DNA of 64,000 nt from Firmicutes bacterium ADurb.Bin193 (GCA_002070105.1 MWCQ01000002.1:1-64000); one strand, 5' to 3'. Shown: positions 27,477 through 36,912, numbered from the stretch's first letter. Numbers and translations: made by a program. The notes: generated by a model not told the origin, from the sequence alone.

Positions 27477-27488
27477 ATATTTTTGACA
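27471..27488. promoter_or_regulatory. Palindrome in the asd / SpoIID divergent control region
   Basis: TGTCAAA-TATT-TTTGACA has perfect 7-base arms. One arm is the asd -35 box and the other presents TTGACA towards the SpoIID-like gene. It could be an operator or back-to-back -35 elements. Confidence 0.5.
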
Positions 27489-27563
27489 TAAAATTGTAAG
27501 TGGAAATTATGCTTTTTTTGTGCTAAAATGTTAAAAGCGGATGAAATATCAGAGGTGATACAT

Positions 27564-28796
27564 ATGAAAAAGGCAATTTTGGTTTTATTGCTTTTTATCG
27601 CAACCTACATAAATGTGTCGGCAGACGAAGAGCAAACGATAAAAATAGGGCTTTTGTACGGCTCTGCCGCTGTAGAGTCTGTCGAGCTTTCCTTCGACGG
27701 CAAGTGTATTACCGCCAATAGGGACGATATTGAGGACGAGAAGTCATACGCCGCCGAAAACAACGAGATTACCGTTAACGGAAGGCGGTATCGGGGGAGA
27801 ATTATTTTAAAGAAAAACGCAGAGGGAAAGCTTAATGTTATAAATGAAGCGAATCTTGAGGATTATGTCTCCGCCGTAATTTCAAAGGAGATGTCGCCCG
27901 ATTTCGAGGCGGAGGCGTTAAAGGCACAGGCGGTGTGCGCCAGAACATACGCCGCCGCCAACAAAAATAAACACGCAAAGCACGGCTTTGATGTTTGCGC
28001 CGGGGTTGACTGTCAGGTTTACTTCGGTATGGATGCGGAACACCCCAAAACAATAGCAGCGGCAAAGGATACCGAAGGTGAAATTCTTATATATGAAGGA
28101 AAGCCCGCTTTAACCGTATATTTTGCCACAAGCGGAGGGCATACTGAAGATGCCGAATTTGTGTGGGGCACAAAGATTCCTTATCTAAAGGGCGTTCCTG
28201 ATCCGTTCGAAAGCGAAAAGTGCTATGCTTACAGATGGACAAGGTCGCTATCGCCAGAAAAGGCGGGGCAGATTCTGGAGGAAAACGGGTATGAACTCGG
28301 AACGATTAAAAGCATTACCGTAGAGAAGGTAAGCGACAACGGCTCGGTCTATGCCTTAAAGGTCGTCGGAGAAAAGGGCGAAAAGATTTTTACAAACGAG
28401 GCTTGCCGAACACTGTTCGGATATGATGTTCTTTTAAGCCAGGCATACACCGTCGAAAAGGACGAGGGAGTGTCCGTAAAGGCCTATAAAGGCAGTATTA
28501 ACACCTCGAATATGTATGTTTTGTCCGCAGAGGGAACCACCCGATACAGCGGGGAAACGCTTTACCTTGAGGGGAGCGAAAAAGTCTCGGTAGAAACCCC
28601 GCAGGCTACGGGCGATTTTGTATTCAAGGGCAGAGGGAACGGACACCTTGTCGGAATGAGCCAGAACGGAGCAAACGCAATGGCTAAGGCGGGTATCAGC
28701 TATGACAAAATACTTACTTATTATTACAGCGGTACGGAAATTGAAAAGCCGGAGCCTTCGGAGGCAAGGTCGAACGGCGAGCTTGACGGAATTTAG
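27564..28796 (+). CDS. SpoIID/LytB-domain protein (peptidoglycan lytic transglycosylase family)
   Basis: 410 residues with an N-terminal signal peptide (KKAILVLLLFIATYINVSA) and the SpoIID/LytB region: EDYVSAVISKEMSPDF...EALKAQAVCARTYA (about 110-145, including the Glu corresponding to the catalytic Glu of SpoIID), a VYFG/ATSGGHTEDAEFVWG segment, and the C-terminal GRGNGHLVGMSQNGA signature. Members cut denuded glycan strands during engulfment or spore cortex remodelling. Whether this is true SpoIID or a paralogue is unclear, since its neighbours (queA, tgt) are not the usual spoIID context. The ATG at 27564 follows AGAGGTGATACAT. Confidence 0.88.
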   Translation: MKKAILVLLLFIATYINVSADEEQTIKIGLLYGSAAVESVELSFDGKCITANRDDIEDEKSYAAENNEITVNGRRYRGRIILKKNAEGKLNVINEANLEDYVSAVISKEMSPDFEAEALKAQAVCARTYAAANKNKHAKHGFDVCAGVDCQVYFGMDAEHPKTIAAAKDTEGEILIYEGKPALTVYFATSGGHTEDAEFVWGTKIPYLKGVPDPFESEKCYAYRWTRSLSPEKAGQILEENGYELGTIKSITVEKVSDNGSVYALKVVGEKGEKIFTNEACRTLFGYDVLLSQAYTVEKDEGVSVKAYKGSINTSNMYVLSAEGTTRYSGETLYLEGSEKVSVETPQATGDFVFKGRGNGHLVGMSQNGANAMAKAGISYDKILTYYYSGTEIEKPEPSEARSNGELDGI

Positions 28797-28837
28797 GATT
28801 ACAGCCTATAATATAGATTTTTTAAGGAGAACGCATA

Positions 28838-29857
28838 TTGCTTACCAAGGATTTTTTCTACCGCCTGCCCGACGAGCTTATTGCGCAAAAGCCGCTTGCC
28901 GACAGGGATATGTCAAGGCTTATGCTTTTGAACCGCAAGACGGGGGCGGTATCGCACGACATTTTCAGAAATATTATAAAATATCTAAACCCCGGCGACT
29001 GCCTTGTTTTGAATGACACAAGGGTTATTCCCGCGCGCCTTTTCGGCGTCAAGGAGAAAACGGGCGCGGCCATCGAGTTTCTTTTACTCAATCGGCTTGA
29101 AAAGGATGTGTGGGAGGTTATCCTCCGCCCCGGAAGGCGTGCCATGCCGGGCAGTAAATTTATATTCGGCGACTGTCTTCGAGCGGAGGTTTTAAGCGTT
29201 GTAAACGACGGGAACAGGCTTGTACGGTTTTATTATGACGGTCTTTTTGAGAATATTTTGGACAGGCTTGGGGAAATGCCCCTTCCGCCTTATATAACCG
29301 AAAAACTTGAGGACAAAGAGAGGTATCAGACGGTCTATTCAAAAAACGAGGGCAGCGCCGCCGCACCGACCGCGGGGCTTCATTTTACCGACGAGCTTCT
29401 TGACAGGATACGGGATATGGGTGTTAAAATCGCTTTTCTTACCCTTCATGTCGGGCTCGGTACCTTCAGGCCGGTTAAGACGGACAGGATTGAAAACCAC
29501 AAAATGCACTCCGAATTTTACAGCATTGACAAAGGCACCGCCGACATGATAAACGAAGCGAAGGGAAACGGCAAAAGAGTTGTTGCCGTGGGGACCACCT
29601 CCGCAAGAACGCTTGAGAGCGTTACGGAAAACGGGCGGGTTAAGGCGGGCTCCGGTCGGACGGATATTTTTATCTATCCGCCGTATAAATTTAAGATGGT
29701 TGATGCGCTTATCACGAACTTTCACCTACCCGAATCTACGCTTTTAATGCTTGTCAGCAGTTTTGCGGGAAGGGAAAACACACTCGCCGCATACGAGACC
29801 GCTATAAAAGAGAGATACAGGTTTTTCAGCTTCGGAGATGCAATGTTTATTTATTAA
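28838..29857 (+). CDS. queA: S-adenosylmethionine:tRNA ribosyltransferase-isomerase QueA
   Basis: Transfers and isomerises the ribosyl group of SAM onto 7-aminomethyl-7-deazaguanine in tRNA to form epoxyqueuosine. 339 residues with family signatures [14 protein letters not shown] at the N-terminus, [15 protein letters not shown], and [10 protein letters not shown] with [10 protein letters not shown]. The start codon is TTG at 28838, placed 8 bases after AAGGAG; there is no better ATG. It is followed 12 bases later by tgt, the usual pairing. Confidence 0.96.
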   Translation: MLTKDFFYRLPDELIAQKPLADRDMSRLMLLNRKTGAVSHDIFRNIIKYLNPGDCLVLNDTRVIPARLFGVKEKTGAAIEFLLLNRLEKDVWEVILRPGRRAMPGSKFIFGDCLRAEVLSVVNDGNRLVRFYYDGLFENILDRLGEMPLPPYITEKLEDKERYQTVYSKNEGSAAAPTAGLHFTDELLDRIRDMGVKIAFLTLHVGLGTFRPVKTDRIENHKMHSEFYSIDKGTADMINEAKGNGKRVVAVGTTSARTLESVTENGRVKAGSGRTDIFIYPPYKFKMVDALITNFHLPESTLLMLVSSFAGRENTLAAYETAIKERYRFFSFGDAMFIY

Positions 29858-29869
29858 GAGAGGTTTTGA

Positions 29870-31006
29870 TTGTTTATGTTTAAGCTTTTAAAAACGGAAA
29901 ATGCGGCAAGGCGGGGCGAATTTCACACTCCGCACGGCGTTATACAAACCCCTGTCTTTATGAATGTCGCCACGGCGGCAGCTATAAAGGGGGCGGTTTC
30001 CGCGCCCGACCTTAAAGAGCTTAAATGTCAGGTCGCACTCGCTAACACATATCATCTTCACCTTCGCCCCGGTGACGAGGTTGTAAAGGATTTGGGCGGA
30101 CTTCACATGTTTATGAAATGGGACGGACCGATTCTGACGGACAGCGGCGGATTTCAGGTCTTTTCGCTGTCCAAGCTTCGTAAAATCAAGGAGGAGGGCG
30201 TTTATTTCTCATCGCATATTGACGGGCGGCAGATTTTTATGGGCCCCGAGGAGAGCATGAGAATTCAAAGCAACCTCGGTTCGACTATTGCCATGGCGTT
30301 TGACGAGTGTGTGGAAAATCCGTCAACGCCGGAGTATGTAAAGCAGTCGAGCGACCTTACGATAAGATGGCTAAAAAGGTGTAAAACCGAGCTTGAACGG
30401 CTTAAAGCACAGGAGGGTACCATAAATAAAAGGCAGATGCTTTTCGGGATTAACCAGGGCGGGATATATCCCGAAATACGCATAGAAAATATGAAGGCGA
30501 TTGCGGAATTATGCCTTGACGGCTATGCCGTGGGCGGGCTTGCTGTCGGCGAAACGACCGAGCAGATGTATGATATTATCGAGCATGTCGAGCCGTTTAT
30601 GCCCAAGGACAAACCGAGATATTTAATGGGGGTCGGCACTCCCGAAAACATTATCGAGGGAGTTTCGAGGGGTATTGACTTTTTCGACTGTGTAATGCCG
30701 AGCAGGAACGCCCGCCACGCAAAGCTATACACATCAAACGGCACGCTTAACCTTATGAACGCAAAATTCGAGCGGGACGACACGCCGATTGAGGAGGGCT
30801 GCGGCTGTCCCACCTGTCAAAGCTTTTCAAGGGCGTATATACGCCATCTTTTTAAGGCGAAGGAGATGCTTGCAATGCGCCTTTCGGTAATGCACAACCT
30901 TTATTTTTACAACACCCTTGCGCAGGAAATAAGAAACGCCCTCGACGAAGGCGTTTTTGAAAAATATAAAAGCAACAAGATTAAAATTTTAGCGCAGAAA
31001 ATTTGA
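29870..31006 (+). CDS. tgt: Queuine tRNA-ribosyltransferase Tgt
   Basis: Exchanges guanine for preQ1 at the wobble position of GUN-anticodon tRNAs. 378 residues, TIM barrel. Catalytic aspartates lie in ILTDSGGFQVFSL (first Asp) and in the GIDFFDCVMPSRNARH segment; the zinc site is CGCPTC with a further Cys/His downstream (SRAYIRHLF). Start is TTG at 29870, 6 bases after AAGAGAGG; an ATG two codons later (29876) would be 12 bases away. Its 3' end overlaps the oppositely directed flavodiiron gene by 18 bases. Confidence 0.95.
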   Translation: MFMFKLLKTENAARRGEFHTPHGVIQTPVFMNVATAAAIKGAVSAPDLKELKCQVALANTYHLHLRPGDEVVKDLGGLHMFMKWDGPILTDSGGFQVFSLSKLRKIKEEGVYFSSHIDGRQIFMGPEESMRIQSNLGSTIAMAFDECVENPSTPEYVKQSSDLTIRWLKRCKTELERLKAQEGTINKRQMLFGINQGGIYPEIRIENMKAIAELCLDGYAVGGLAVGETTEQMYDIIEHVEPFMPKDKPRYLMGVGTPENIIEGVSRGIDFFDCVMPSRNARHAKLYTSNGTLNLMNAKFERDDTPIEEGCGCPTCQSFSRAYIRHLFKAKEMLAMRLSVMHNLYFYNTLAQEIRNALDEGVFEKYKSNKIKILAQKI

Positions 31007-32203
31007 GGGTCTTTGTTTTCGGCTTGATATTAGCCCCTCTGTGTACTCGCTCATGGCTTTAAGCTCATTTTCGCTTGGGACAAAGTTGGCTCGAACGCCG
31101 TCACCGTATACATTGAGATTCAGCGAGCGCAAACGCTCTGCAAGCATCGGAACACCCTCACCGCTCCAGCCGTATGAGCCGAACACGCCGCAGAGCTTCC
31201 CCTTGTTTTTTATGGCGTCAATGGAGGACACGATATCCCATACGGGCTTTAGCGCGTCCTTGTTTATTGTGGGAGAACCGAGCATCAGAACACTGCATGA
31301 GTCGATTTTTTCTTTTATAGCCCCTGAGTCATGCTCGATAATGTTCAGCATTTCAGTTTCATATCCGGCTTTAATCAGGATATCGCGCGCCGTTTCGGCA
31401 AGCGCCTTGGTACAGCCGTATGCCGAAACATAAAGAATCAGGGCGGTCTTGTCTTTAACCGGAGATTCGGCGCTCCACCGTCTGTATTTCTCCTTCGCGG
31501 CTTCTATGCTTTCGGTAAGAATCGGGCCGTGGCTTGTGCATATTGTTTGAATATTCAGCTTGTCGACCTTTTCAAGCCCCGCCACAACAAAGCTTCTGAA
31601 CGGGCTGAAAATCGCTTTATAATAGTTTTCAAAGGCCTTCTCGTAATCGGCGGGGTACTTTATATATTTGTCAACAAGCCTCGGCTCGCAGTAGTGCGCC
31701 CCGAAAAAGTCGCAGGAAAACAGCGCCTTGTCGGCTTCGGAATATGTAAACATCGAATCGGGCCAATGCAAAAAGGGCGCGGTGATGAAAACAAGCTCCC
31801 TGCCGCCGAGGTCGATTTTGTCGCCGTCCTTTGCCGCAACTGCGTTAAAGGTTGTGTTGGTTATCGCCGAAAGGTATTTAATCCCAGGAACGGAGGCGAC
31901 AACGGTTATGTCGGGGTTAAGTTTTAACAGCGCCGCCAATGAGCCTGAATGGTCAGGCTCGCAATGGTTTAAGATAATATAGTCGATTTTGCTTATGTCG
32001 CAAACCTCTTGTATGTTTTCGATATGTTCATCGAAAAACCTTTTGTGCACGGTTTCGATAAGCGCGGTCTTTTTACTGCCCCTTACAAGATAAGCATTGT
32101 ATGTCGTGCCGAATTCGGTTTTCATAATAATGTCGAAAACGCGAAGATTCGGGTTTTGAACACCGACGGAATAAAAACCGTCGGATATTTTCATCACAGG
32201 CAT
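30989..32203 (-). CDS. fprA: Flavodiiron protein (FprA-type O2/NO reductase)
   Basis: Reduces oxygen to water and/or nitric oxide to N2O, taking electrons from rubredoxin; protects anaerobes from oxygen. 404 residues: an N-terminal metallo-beta-lactamase-like diiron domain with HCEPDHSGS (the H-x-E-x-D-H ligand motif, about residue 82) and FLHWPDSMFTY, then a C-terminal flavodoxin domain (about 255-400, YVSAYGCTKALAET as the FMN loop). An AGGAG precedes the ATG. It lies 12 bases after the rubredoxin gene, its probable electron donor. Confidence 0.95.
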   Translation of the reverse strand: MPVMKISDGFYSVGVQNPNLRVFDIIMKTEFGTTYNAYLVRGSKKTALIETVHKRFFDEHIENIQEVCDISKIDYIILNHCEPDHSGSLAALLKLNPDITVVASVPGIKYLSAITNTTFNAVAAKDGDKIDLGGRELVFITAPFLHWPDSMFTYSEADKALFSCDFFGAHYCEPRLVDKYIKYPADYEKAFENYYKAIFSPFRSFVVAGLEKVDKLNIQTICTSHGPILTESIEAAKEKYRRWSAESPVKDKTALILYVSAYGCTKALAETARDILIKAGYETEMLNIIEHDSGAIKEKIDSCSVLMLGSPTINKDALKPVWDIVSSIDAIKNKGKLCGVFGSYGWSGEGVPMLAERLRSLNLNVYGDGVRANFVPSENELKAMSEYTEGLISSRKQRPSNFLR

Positions 32204-32215
32204 GGTTTATCGCTC

Positions 32216-32371
32216 CTATAATTCGGTAAATGCGTCCTTTGACAAGCCGCAAACAGGGCATGTCCAATCGTCGGGAATGTCTTCAAAGGGAGTTCCGGGC
32301 GCAATTCCGTTTTCCGGATCGCCTACCTCAGGGTCGTAGATATAGCCGCACATACACTCGTACTTTGACAT
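32216..32371 (-). CDS. Rubredoxin
   Basis: A 51-residue one-iron electron carrier; the ATG at 32371 follows AAGGAGG. The C-terminal knuckle [11 protein letters not shown] is canonical. The N-terminal knuckle reads [11 protein letters not shown], Cys-x-Cys-Gly, one residue shorter than the usual Cys-x-x-Cys-Gly. The DNA is unambiguous (TGT ATG TGC), so this is either a real variant seen in some rubredoxins or a one-codon loss. It is first of a two-gene operon with the flavodiiron protein. Confidence 0.93.
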   Translation of the reverse strand: MSKYECMCGYIYDPEVGDPENGIAPGTPFEDIPDDWTCPVCGLSKDAFTEL

Positions 32372-32445
32372 AACATATTCCTCCTTATTTGTTATATTTT
32401 GCACTTGCAACAAATTCCACAAGAGCATATATTAAATATAAACCG

Positions 32446-32474
32446 ATTATATCATAAGAATATCACGAAAGCAA
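32446..32474 (-). promoter_or_regulatory. Probable promoter of the rubredoxin-flavodiiron operon
   Basis: TATAAT (complement of 32446-32451) with TTGCTT 17 bases upstream (complement of 32469-32474). The -10 is perfect and the -35 weak. A plus-strand TATAAT at 32475-32480 may serve the divergent adenosyltransferase gene, but I see no good -35 for it. Confidence 0.5.
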
Positions 32475-32520
32475 TATAATAAACTCGTAATTCGGAAAAT
32501 TTTGTCGGAGGTATTTTAGT

Positions 32521-33024
32521 ATGAAAAAACTTTATACCCGTGCGGGGGATTCGGGGTTTTCCACGACCCTTTCGCAAAGTAACATACCAAAGACGGACAT
32601 TGTCTTTGACCTTTTGGGCGGAATTGACGAGGCTTCCTCGACACTTTTACTTGCGTACGCCTTGTGCGGGGATGAAAAATTTAAGGAAGATATTAAAAAA
32701 ATCTGCAGTGACCTTGTGTTGTTGTGCGGGGAGATTGCAGGGGGCAAACGCTTTGTAACGCCTGAAATTATAAAATGTCTTGAGACGAAAATTGACGAAT
32801 ACTGTACGGAGGGCGACTGTTCATGCGGATTTTTGCCTCTGACGGATAACCCCGCCGCCGCCGCTGTTTCCGTTGCAAGGGCAGTTGTACGCCGTGCGGA
32901 GCGCTGTGCAGTTAAGTTTTATGGGCAGAAAAGTGACAAGGGCGATATATTAAAGTATCTAAATCGTCTGTCCGATTTTTTATATGCGCTTTCAAGACAG
33001 ATTGCAAACGAACTTAAGACATAA
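32521..33024 (+). CDS. PduO-type cob(I)alamin adenosyltransferase
   Basis: Transfers adenosyl from ATP to cobalt of corrinoids to make coenzyme B12. 167 residues, all-helical. N-terminal ATP loop LYTRAGDSGFSTTL (typical T-K-T-G-D-D-G is altered to T-R-A-G-D-S-G), then a RAVVRRAER helix (about 121-129) and C-terminal YLNRLSDFLYALSR, both family signatures. GGAGG lies about 10 bases before the ATG. It stands alone between the rubredoxin and LysM-GH18 genes. A CbiM-type cobalt uptake gene is 16 kb away in the same window. Confidence 0.88.
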   Translation: MKKLYTRAGDSGFSTTLSQSNIPKTDIVFDLLGGIDEASSTLLLAYALCGDEKFKEDIKKICSDLVLLCGEIAGGKRFVTPEIIKCLETKIDEYCTEGDCSCGFLPLTDNPAAAAVSVARAVVRRAERCAVKFYGQKSDKGDILKYLNRLSDFLYALSRQIANELKT

Positions 33025-33092
33025 ATAATCGTATAAATATAAATATCCGCACATATTATAGTATTGAAATAAATATGAAGGGTGCGGTTATT

Positions 33093-34370
33093 TTGATTAT
33101 ACATGTTGTCCGTCCCGGGGATACCATATTCAGACTTTCGCAGGCATATAATGTGCCGTATCAGGAGCTTATAAGCAGTAACGGCCTTGAAAACGCCAAC
33201 CAGCTTGCCGTCGGGCAGGCGATTGTTATACCCGCGGATTCGATTCCGCATACCGTGACGAGGGGGCAAACCCTTTACAGCATCGCAAGGGCATACAGGG
33301 TTGCGCTAAATGATGTTGTTGCGGCAAATCCGCAGATTACAAACCCCTCTCAAATTTTTGTAGGTCAGGTTATTAACATTCCCGTAAGCACACAAAAGCT
33401 CGGAACGATTGAGGTAAACGGCTATGCCTTCCCGAATATCGCAGGCGGAATTTTGCAAGGCACACTCCCCCATCTTACATATCTGAGCATTTTCAGCTAT
33501 CAGGTAAGACCGGACGGAAGTCTGTCAACGATAAACGATACGCCTTTAATTGCGGCGGCGCGGCAGGCAAGGGTTGCACCCATGATGGTTATTACCAACA
33601 TTGAGGAGGGCGCAAGTTTTTCCAGTGACCTTGCGCATACCATTCTGACAAGCAACGCCGTGCAGGAAACGCTTATCGCCAATGTTATAAGGATTCTGGA
33701 CGACAAAAACTATTACGGACTTGACATTGACTTTGAATATATTTTCCCCGAGGACAGAGAGAATTACAACAACTTTTTGCGGAAGGTAACAAGCCGCTTA
33801 AGGCCTCTCGGATATGTCATCACAACCGCGCTTGCGCCCAAAACATCTGCGGGACAGGTCGGGCTTTTGTATCAGGCGCATGATTATCCTGTGCACGGGG
33901 CGCTTGCGGACCATGTTATTCTTATGACCTACGAATGGGGCTATACCTACGGACCCCCAATGGCGGTATCGCCCTTAAATCAGGTAAGAAGGGTTTTAAA
34001 CTATGCCGTAACGGCTATACCCAGTCAGAAAATACTTATGGGTATGCCCAATTACGGCTATGACTGGACACTTCCGTTTGTTCGGGGCTCGGCGGCGAGG
34101 ACAATCTCGAATGTCGACGCGGCCGCGCTTGCGGCAAGGATAGGTTCGGAAATTCAGTTTGACGAGGCGGCCCAGTCACCGTTTTTCTATTACAGCGCGG
34201 AAGGAAGGCGGCATGTCGTATGGTTTGAGGATGCGAGAAGCGTGCGGGCAAGTCTCAGGCTTGTTGCAGAGTACAACCTCGGCGGCGTGAGCTATTGGAC
34301 TATAAATCGTTTCTTCCCTCAAAACTGGCTTGTGCTTGAATCGATGTATAATGTGAGAAAGCTTTTGTAA
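33093..34370 (+). CDS. LysM-GH18 glycoside hydrolase, spore cortex/coat type (SleL/YaaH-like)
   Basis: Two N-terminal LysM modules (about residues 3-46 HVVRPGDTIFRLSQAY and 50-93 HTVTRGQTLYSIARAY) bind peptidoglycan. A GH18 domain (about 110-425) carries the catalytic D-x-x-D-x-E motif in LDIDFEYIF. There is no signal peptide, as in SleL/YaaH, which are placed on spores by the mother cell. The likely role is N-acetylglucosaminidase action on cortex fragments during germination. An ATG exists at 33075 but has no ribosome site; the TTG at 33093 lies 8 bases after AAGGGTG and gives the expected N-terminus. Confidence 0.88.
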   Translation: MIIHVVRPGDTIFRLSQAYNVPYQELISSNGLENANQLAVGQAIVIPADSIPHTVTRGQTLYSIARAYRVALNDVVAANPQITNPSQIFVGQVINIPVSTQKLGTIEVNGYAFPNIAGGILQGTLPHLTYLSIFSYQVRPDGSLSTINDTPLIAAARQARVAPMMVITNIEEGASFSSDLAHTILTSNAVQETLIANVIRILDDKNYYGLDIDFEYIFPEDRENYNNFLRKVTSRLRPLGYVITTALAPKTSAGQVGLLYQAHDYPVHGALADHVILMTYEWGYTYGPPMAVSPLNQVRRVLNYAVTAIPSQKILMGMPNYGYDWTLPFVRGSAARTISNVDAAALAARIGSEIQFDEAAQSPFFYYSAEGRRHVVWFEDARSVRASLRLVAEYNLGGVSYWTINRFFPQNWLVLESMYNVRKLL

Positions 34371-34437
34371 GACTTGTATATGATATGAGTCAACACTACC
34401 CGATGAGAAAAAGTGAAGAAACCGTTAAATATTCATT

Positions 34438-34464
34438 AAGATTCTTCGCTGCGCTCAGAATGAC
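34438..34464. repeat. Dispersed intergenic repeat, copy 1
   Basis: AAGATTCTTCGCTGCGCTCAGAATGAC core; related copies are at 36851-36912 and 53107-53133, all in non-coding gaps. The pattern ATTCTTCG...TCAGAATGAC is self-complementary at its ends (ATTCT/AGAAT) and resembles REP-like elements. Confidence 0.6.
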
Positions 34465-34530
34465 AATCTTCTTACTCACCGACTTTTTTAAGTGCGGGCA
34501 TAGCAAAAATAATACACTTTAACACAACAT

Positions 34531-34574
34531 AATAAGACCCTAAATCAGAATTATTCTGATTTAAGGTCTTATTA
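34531..34574. terminator. Terminator after the EF-G-like gene
   Basis: AATAAGACC-c-TAAATCAGAA pairs with TTCTGATTTA-a-GGTCTTATT around a 3-base loop. It lies 12 bases past the minus-strand EF-G stop. AT-rich on both ends, it could also stop plus-strand transcripts from the GH18 gene. Confidence 0.8.
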
Positions 34575-34586
34575 TTTACGAAAAAA

Positions 34587-36641
34587 TTATTCCTTCTCCT
34601 TCTTCGACTCCTCTATTACCTTTTGCGCCACATTCGGCGGCGCCTCCTCGTAACGCTCAAATTCCAAGGTAAAGCTTCCCCTCGCCTGTGTCATCGAACG
34701 AAGGTCGGTTGCATATTTGTGAACCTCGGCCATAGGAACCTCGGCAACAACCTGCTCCATTCCGCCGCCGATCGGGTTCATTCCCAAAACACGGCCGCGG
34801 CGTTTGTTAATGTCGCCGATGATGTCGCCCATGTTTGCGGAAGGCACGGTAACCTCAAGGTGCCCGATAGGCTCCAAAAGAACGGGGCTTGCTTCCTCCA
34901 TACCCTTTTTATATGCAAGCGAGGCGGCAATCTTAAACGCCATTTCGGACGAATCAACAGGGTGATACGAGCCGTCAACAAGCGTAGCTTTAAGATTAAC
35001 AACGGGATAACCCGCAAGAACACCGTGAAGTATGCTTTCCTGAAGTCCCTTTTCGACGGCGGGGAAGTAGTTTTTGGGAACCGCACCGCCGAATATCTTT
35101 TCTTCAAAGGTAAGCCCTTCCTCTTCTCCGGGCTCAAACTCTATCCAGACATGACCGTACTGACCGTGTCCGCCCGACTGCTTTTTATGCTTGCCCTCAA
35201 CCCTAACCTTTTTGCGGATAGTTTCGCGGTAGGGAACCTTCGGCTCTATAAGGTCAACCGCAACGCCGAATTTTGATTTCAGCTTGCTTGTGATAACATC
35301 AAGATGAAGCTCGCCAAGCCCGCTTATAAGCATCTGGTGTGTTTCCAGATTATTATATACCTTAAAGGTCGGGTCTTCCTCAACAAGCCTTTGAAGACCG
35401 GAGCTTATTTTTTCTTCGTCACCTTTCGCCTTGGGGGTAATCGCAAGAGTGAGGTTGGGCTCTGGGAATTTTATCCCTTCGATTGCAATGTTCGAACCCT
35501 GCTTGCAAAGCGTATCGCCGGTAACGGTAGCCGACAGCTTTGTTACTGCGGCAATATCCCCCGCTATAACCCTGTCGGTTTCTATTTGCTTTTTGCCGAG
35601 AACATAATATATCTTGCCGATTTTCTCGGTATTGCCCGTTCTGCTGTTTGTTACGGTCATATCGGGTTTTAGCTCGCCCTGATAAACCCTGAAGTATGAC
35701 AGCTTTCCGACATAGGGGTCGGCAACCGTCTTAAACACCATTGCCGCCAAAGACGCGGAAGCGTCCGCCTTAAGCTCACCGCTTGCCGTCTTTTCGCCGG
35801 GCATATCCGCGGGAGAGGGGAGGTATTCCCCAATGGCATCAAGCAAAACTCCTATACCCTTATTGTCGATGGCAGAGCCGCAAAGAACCGGAACTATATC
35901 GCCCGATTTTACGCCCTGTCTGAGTGCGGCGCGTATCTCATCCGTTGTAAACTCTTCCCCGCCGAAATATCTTTCCATAAGATTTTCGTCGGTTTCGGCA
36001 ACGGCCTCTACTATCATTTCGCGGATTGAGCCGACCTCGTCCGACATTTCTCCGGGAATATCGGCTTCAGCAAGTGAGCCGTTCTGGAAAAGCTTTGCCT
36101 TCATCTCGATTATGTCAACAAATCCGACAACCTTGTCGTCTTTTACTATCGGAACCTGAAACGGTGCTAACGCCTTTCCGAACTTTGCCTTTATTTCCTC
36201 AAGCACATTTTTGAAATCGGCGCGCTCGTCATCTATTTTATTTACGAAGAACATTCTGGGGAGCTTTCTTGCCTCGCAGTAGTCCCATGACTTTTCGGCA
36301 CCAACCGAAAGCCCCGACTTTCCGCTTAAAACAATAATCGCAGCATCCGCAACACGAACGCCCTCTAATATTTCACCCACAAAATCAAAATAACCGGGGG
36401 TATCGATTATGTTATATTTACTGCTTCCCCACTCAAAGGATGCAATTGCGGTATTGATGGATATGGTTCGCTTTATTTCCTCGGGATCGAAATCCGTAAC
36501 CGTCGTTCCGTCGCTTACCTTACCAAGACGGTCTGTAACACCCGCGAATTTAAGCATCGCTTCGGTAAGAGAAGTCTTGCCCGACCCTCCGTGTCCTAAC
36601 AAACACACATTTCGAATTTTGTCAATGGGAACCTGCCTCAT
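34587..36641 (-). CDS. Elongation factor G-like GTPase (FusA2-type paralogue)
   Basis: 684 residues with the five-domain EF-G layout. G1 loop GHGGSGKTSL (about 16-25), which differs from the GHIDAGKTT of canonical translocase; G3 DTPGYFDF; G4 NKID; domain IV with GGHGQYGHVWIEF; and domain V near GDINKRRGRVLGM. The altered G1 and domain details match the second EF-G family of many Clostridia, whose role is not well defined. The ATG at 36641 is used because the in-frame ATG at 36650 overlaps the AGGAGG site, while 36641 is 10 bases after it. It follows the heat-shock operon but beyond the dnaJ terminator. Confidence 0.9.
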   Translation of the reverse strand: MRQVPIDKIRNVCLLGHGGSGKTSLTEAMLKFAGVTDRLGKVSDGTTVTDFDPEEIKRTISINTAIASFEWGSSKYNIIDTPGYFDFVGEILEGVRVADAAIIVLSGKSGLSVGAEKSWDYCEARKLPRMFFVNKIDDERADFKNVLEEIKAKFGKALAPFQVPIVKDDKVVGFVDIIEMKAKLFQNGSLAEADIPGEMSDEVGSIREMIVEAVAETDENLMERYFGGEEFTTDEIRAALRQGVKSGDIVPVLCGSAIDNKGIGVLLDAIGEYLPSPADMPGEKTASGELKADASASLAAMVFKTVADPYVGKLSYFRVYQGELKPDMTVTNSRTGNTEKIGKIYYVLGKKQIETDRVIAGDIAAVTKLSATVTGDTLCKQGSNIAIEGIKFPEPNLTLAITPKAKGDEEKISSGLQRLVEEDPTFKVYNNLETHQMLISGLGELHLDVITSKLKSKFGVAVDLIEPKVPYRETIRKKVRVEGKHKKQSGGHGQYGHVWIEFEPGEEEGLTFEEKIFGGAVPKNYFPAVEKGLQESILHGVLAGYPVVNLKATLVDGSYHPVDSSEMAFKIAASLAYKKGMEEASPVLLEPIGHLEVTVPSANMGDIIGDINKRRGRVLGMNPIGGGMEQVVAEVPMAEVHKYATDLRSMTQARGSFTLEFERYEEAPPNVAQKVIEESKKEKE

Positions 36642-36850
36642 TAGTATCATTCCTCCTCGAGATTAAAAATATCACTTATTAATATTCTATATGCAAAGCA
36701 TTTATCCTCTAAATGCTTATAAAAAAAGTACACAATATTTCCCTGTCGTTTATGGTTATTTCCCACAAAGGCCGCCCGATAAGGCGGGAGTGTTGTTTTT
36801 ATCTGTTGTATAGAAGTTTCCGTATCTGTCATACGAAGCAAAGAGGCTTT

Positions 36851-36912
36851 AAGATTCTTCGGCTTAGCCTCAGAATGACAGGGTGAGTGGTTTGCCTCAG
36901 AATGACTGGGTG
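36851..36912. repeat. Dispersed intergenic repeat, copy 2 with a partial tandem copy
   Basis: The full unit (36851-36880, ATTCTTCGGCTTAGCCTCAG then AATGAC) is followed by a second GCCTCAGAATGACTGGG at about 36895-36912. It matches the copies at 34438 and 53107. Confidence 0.6.

Noticed and set aside
34623-35276. 217-codon plus-strand frame
   Set aside because: Antisense to the EF-G-like gene; no ribosome site or family resemblance.
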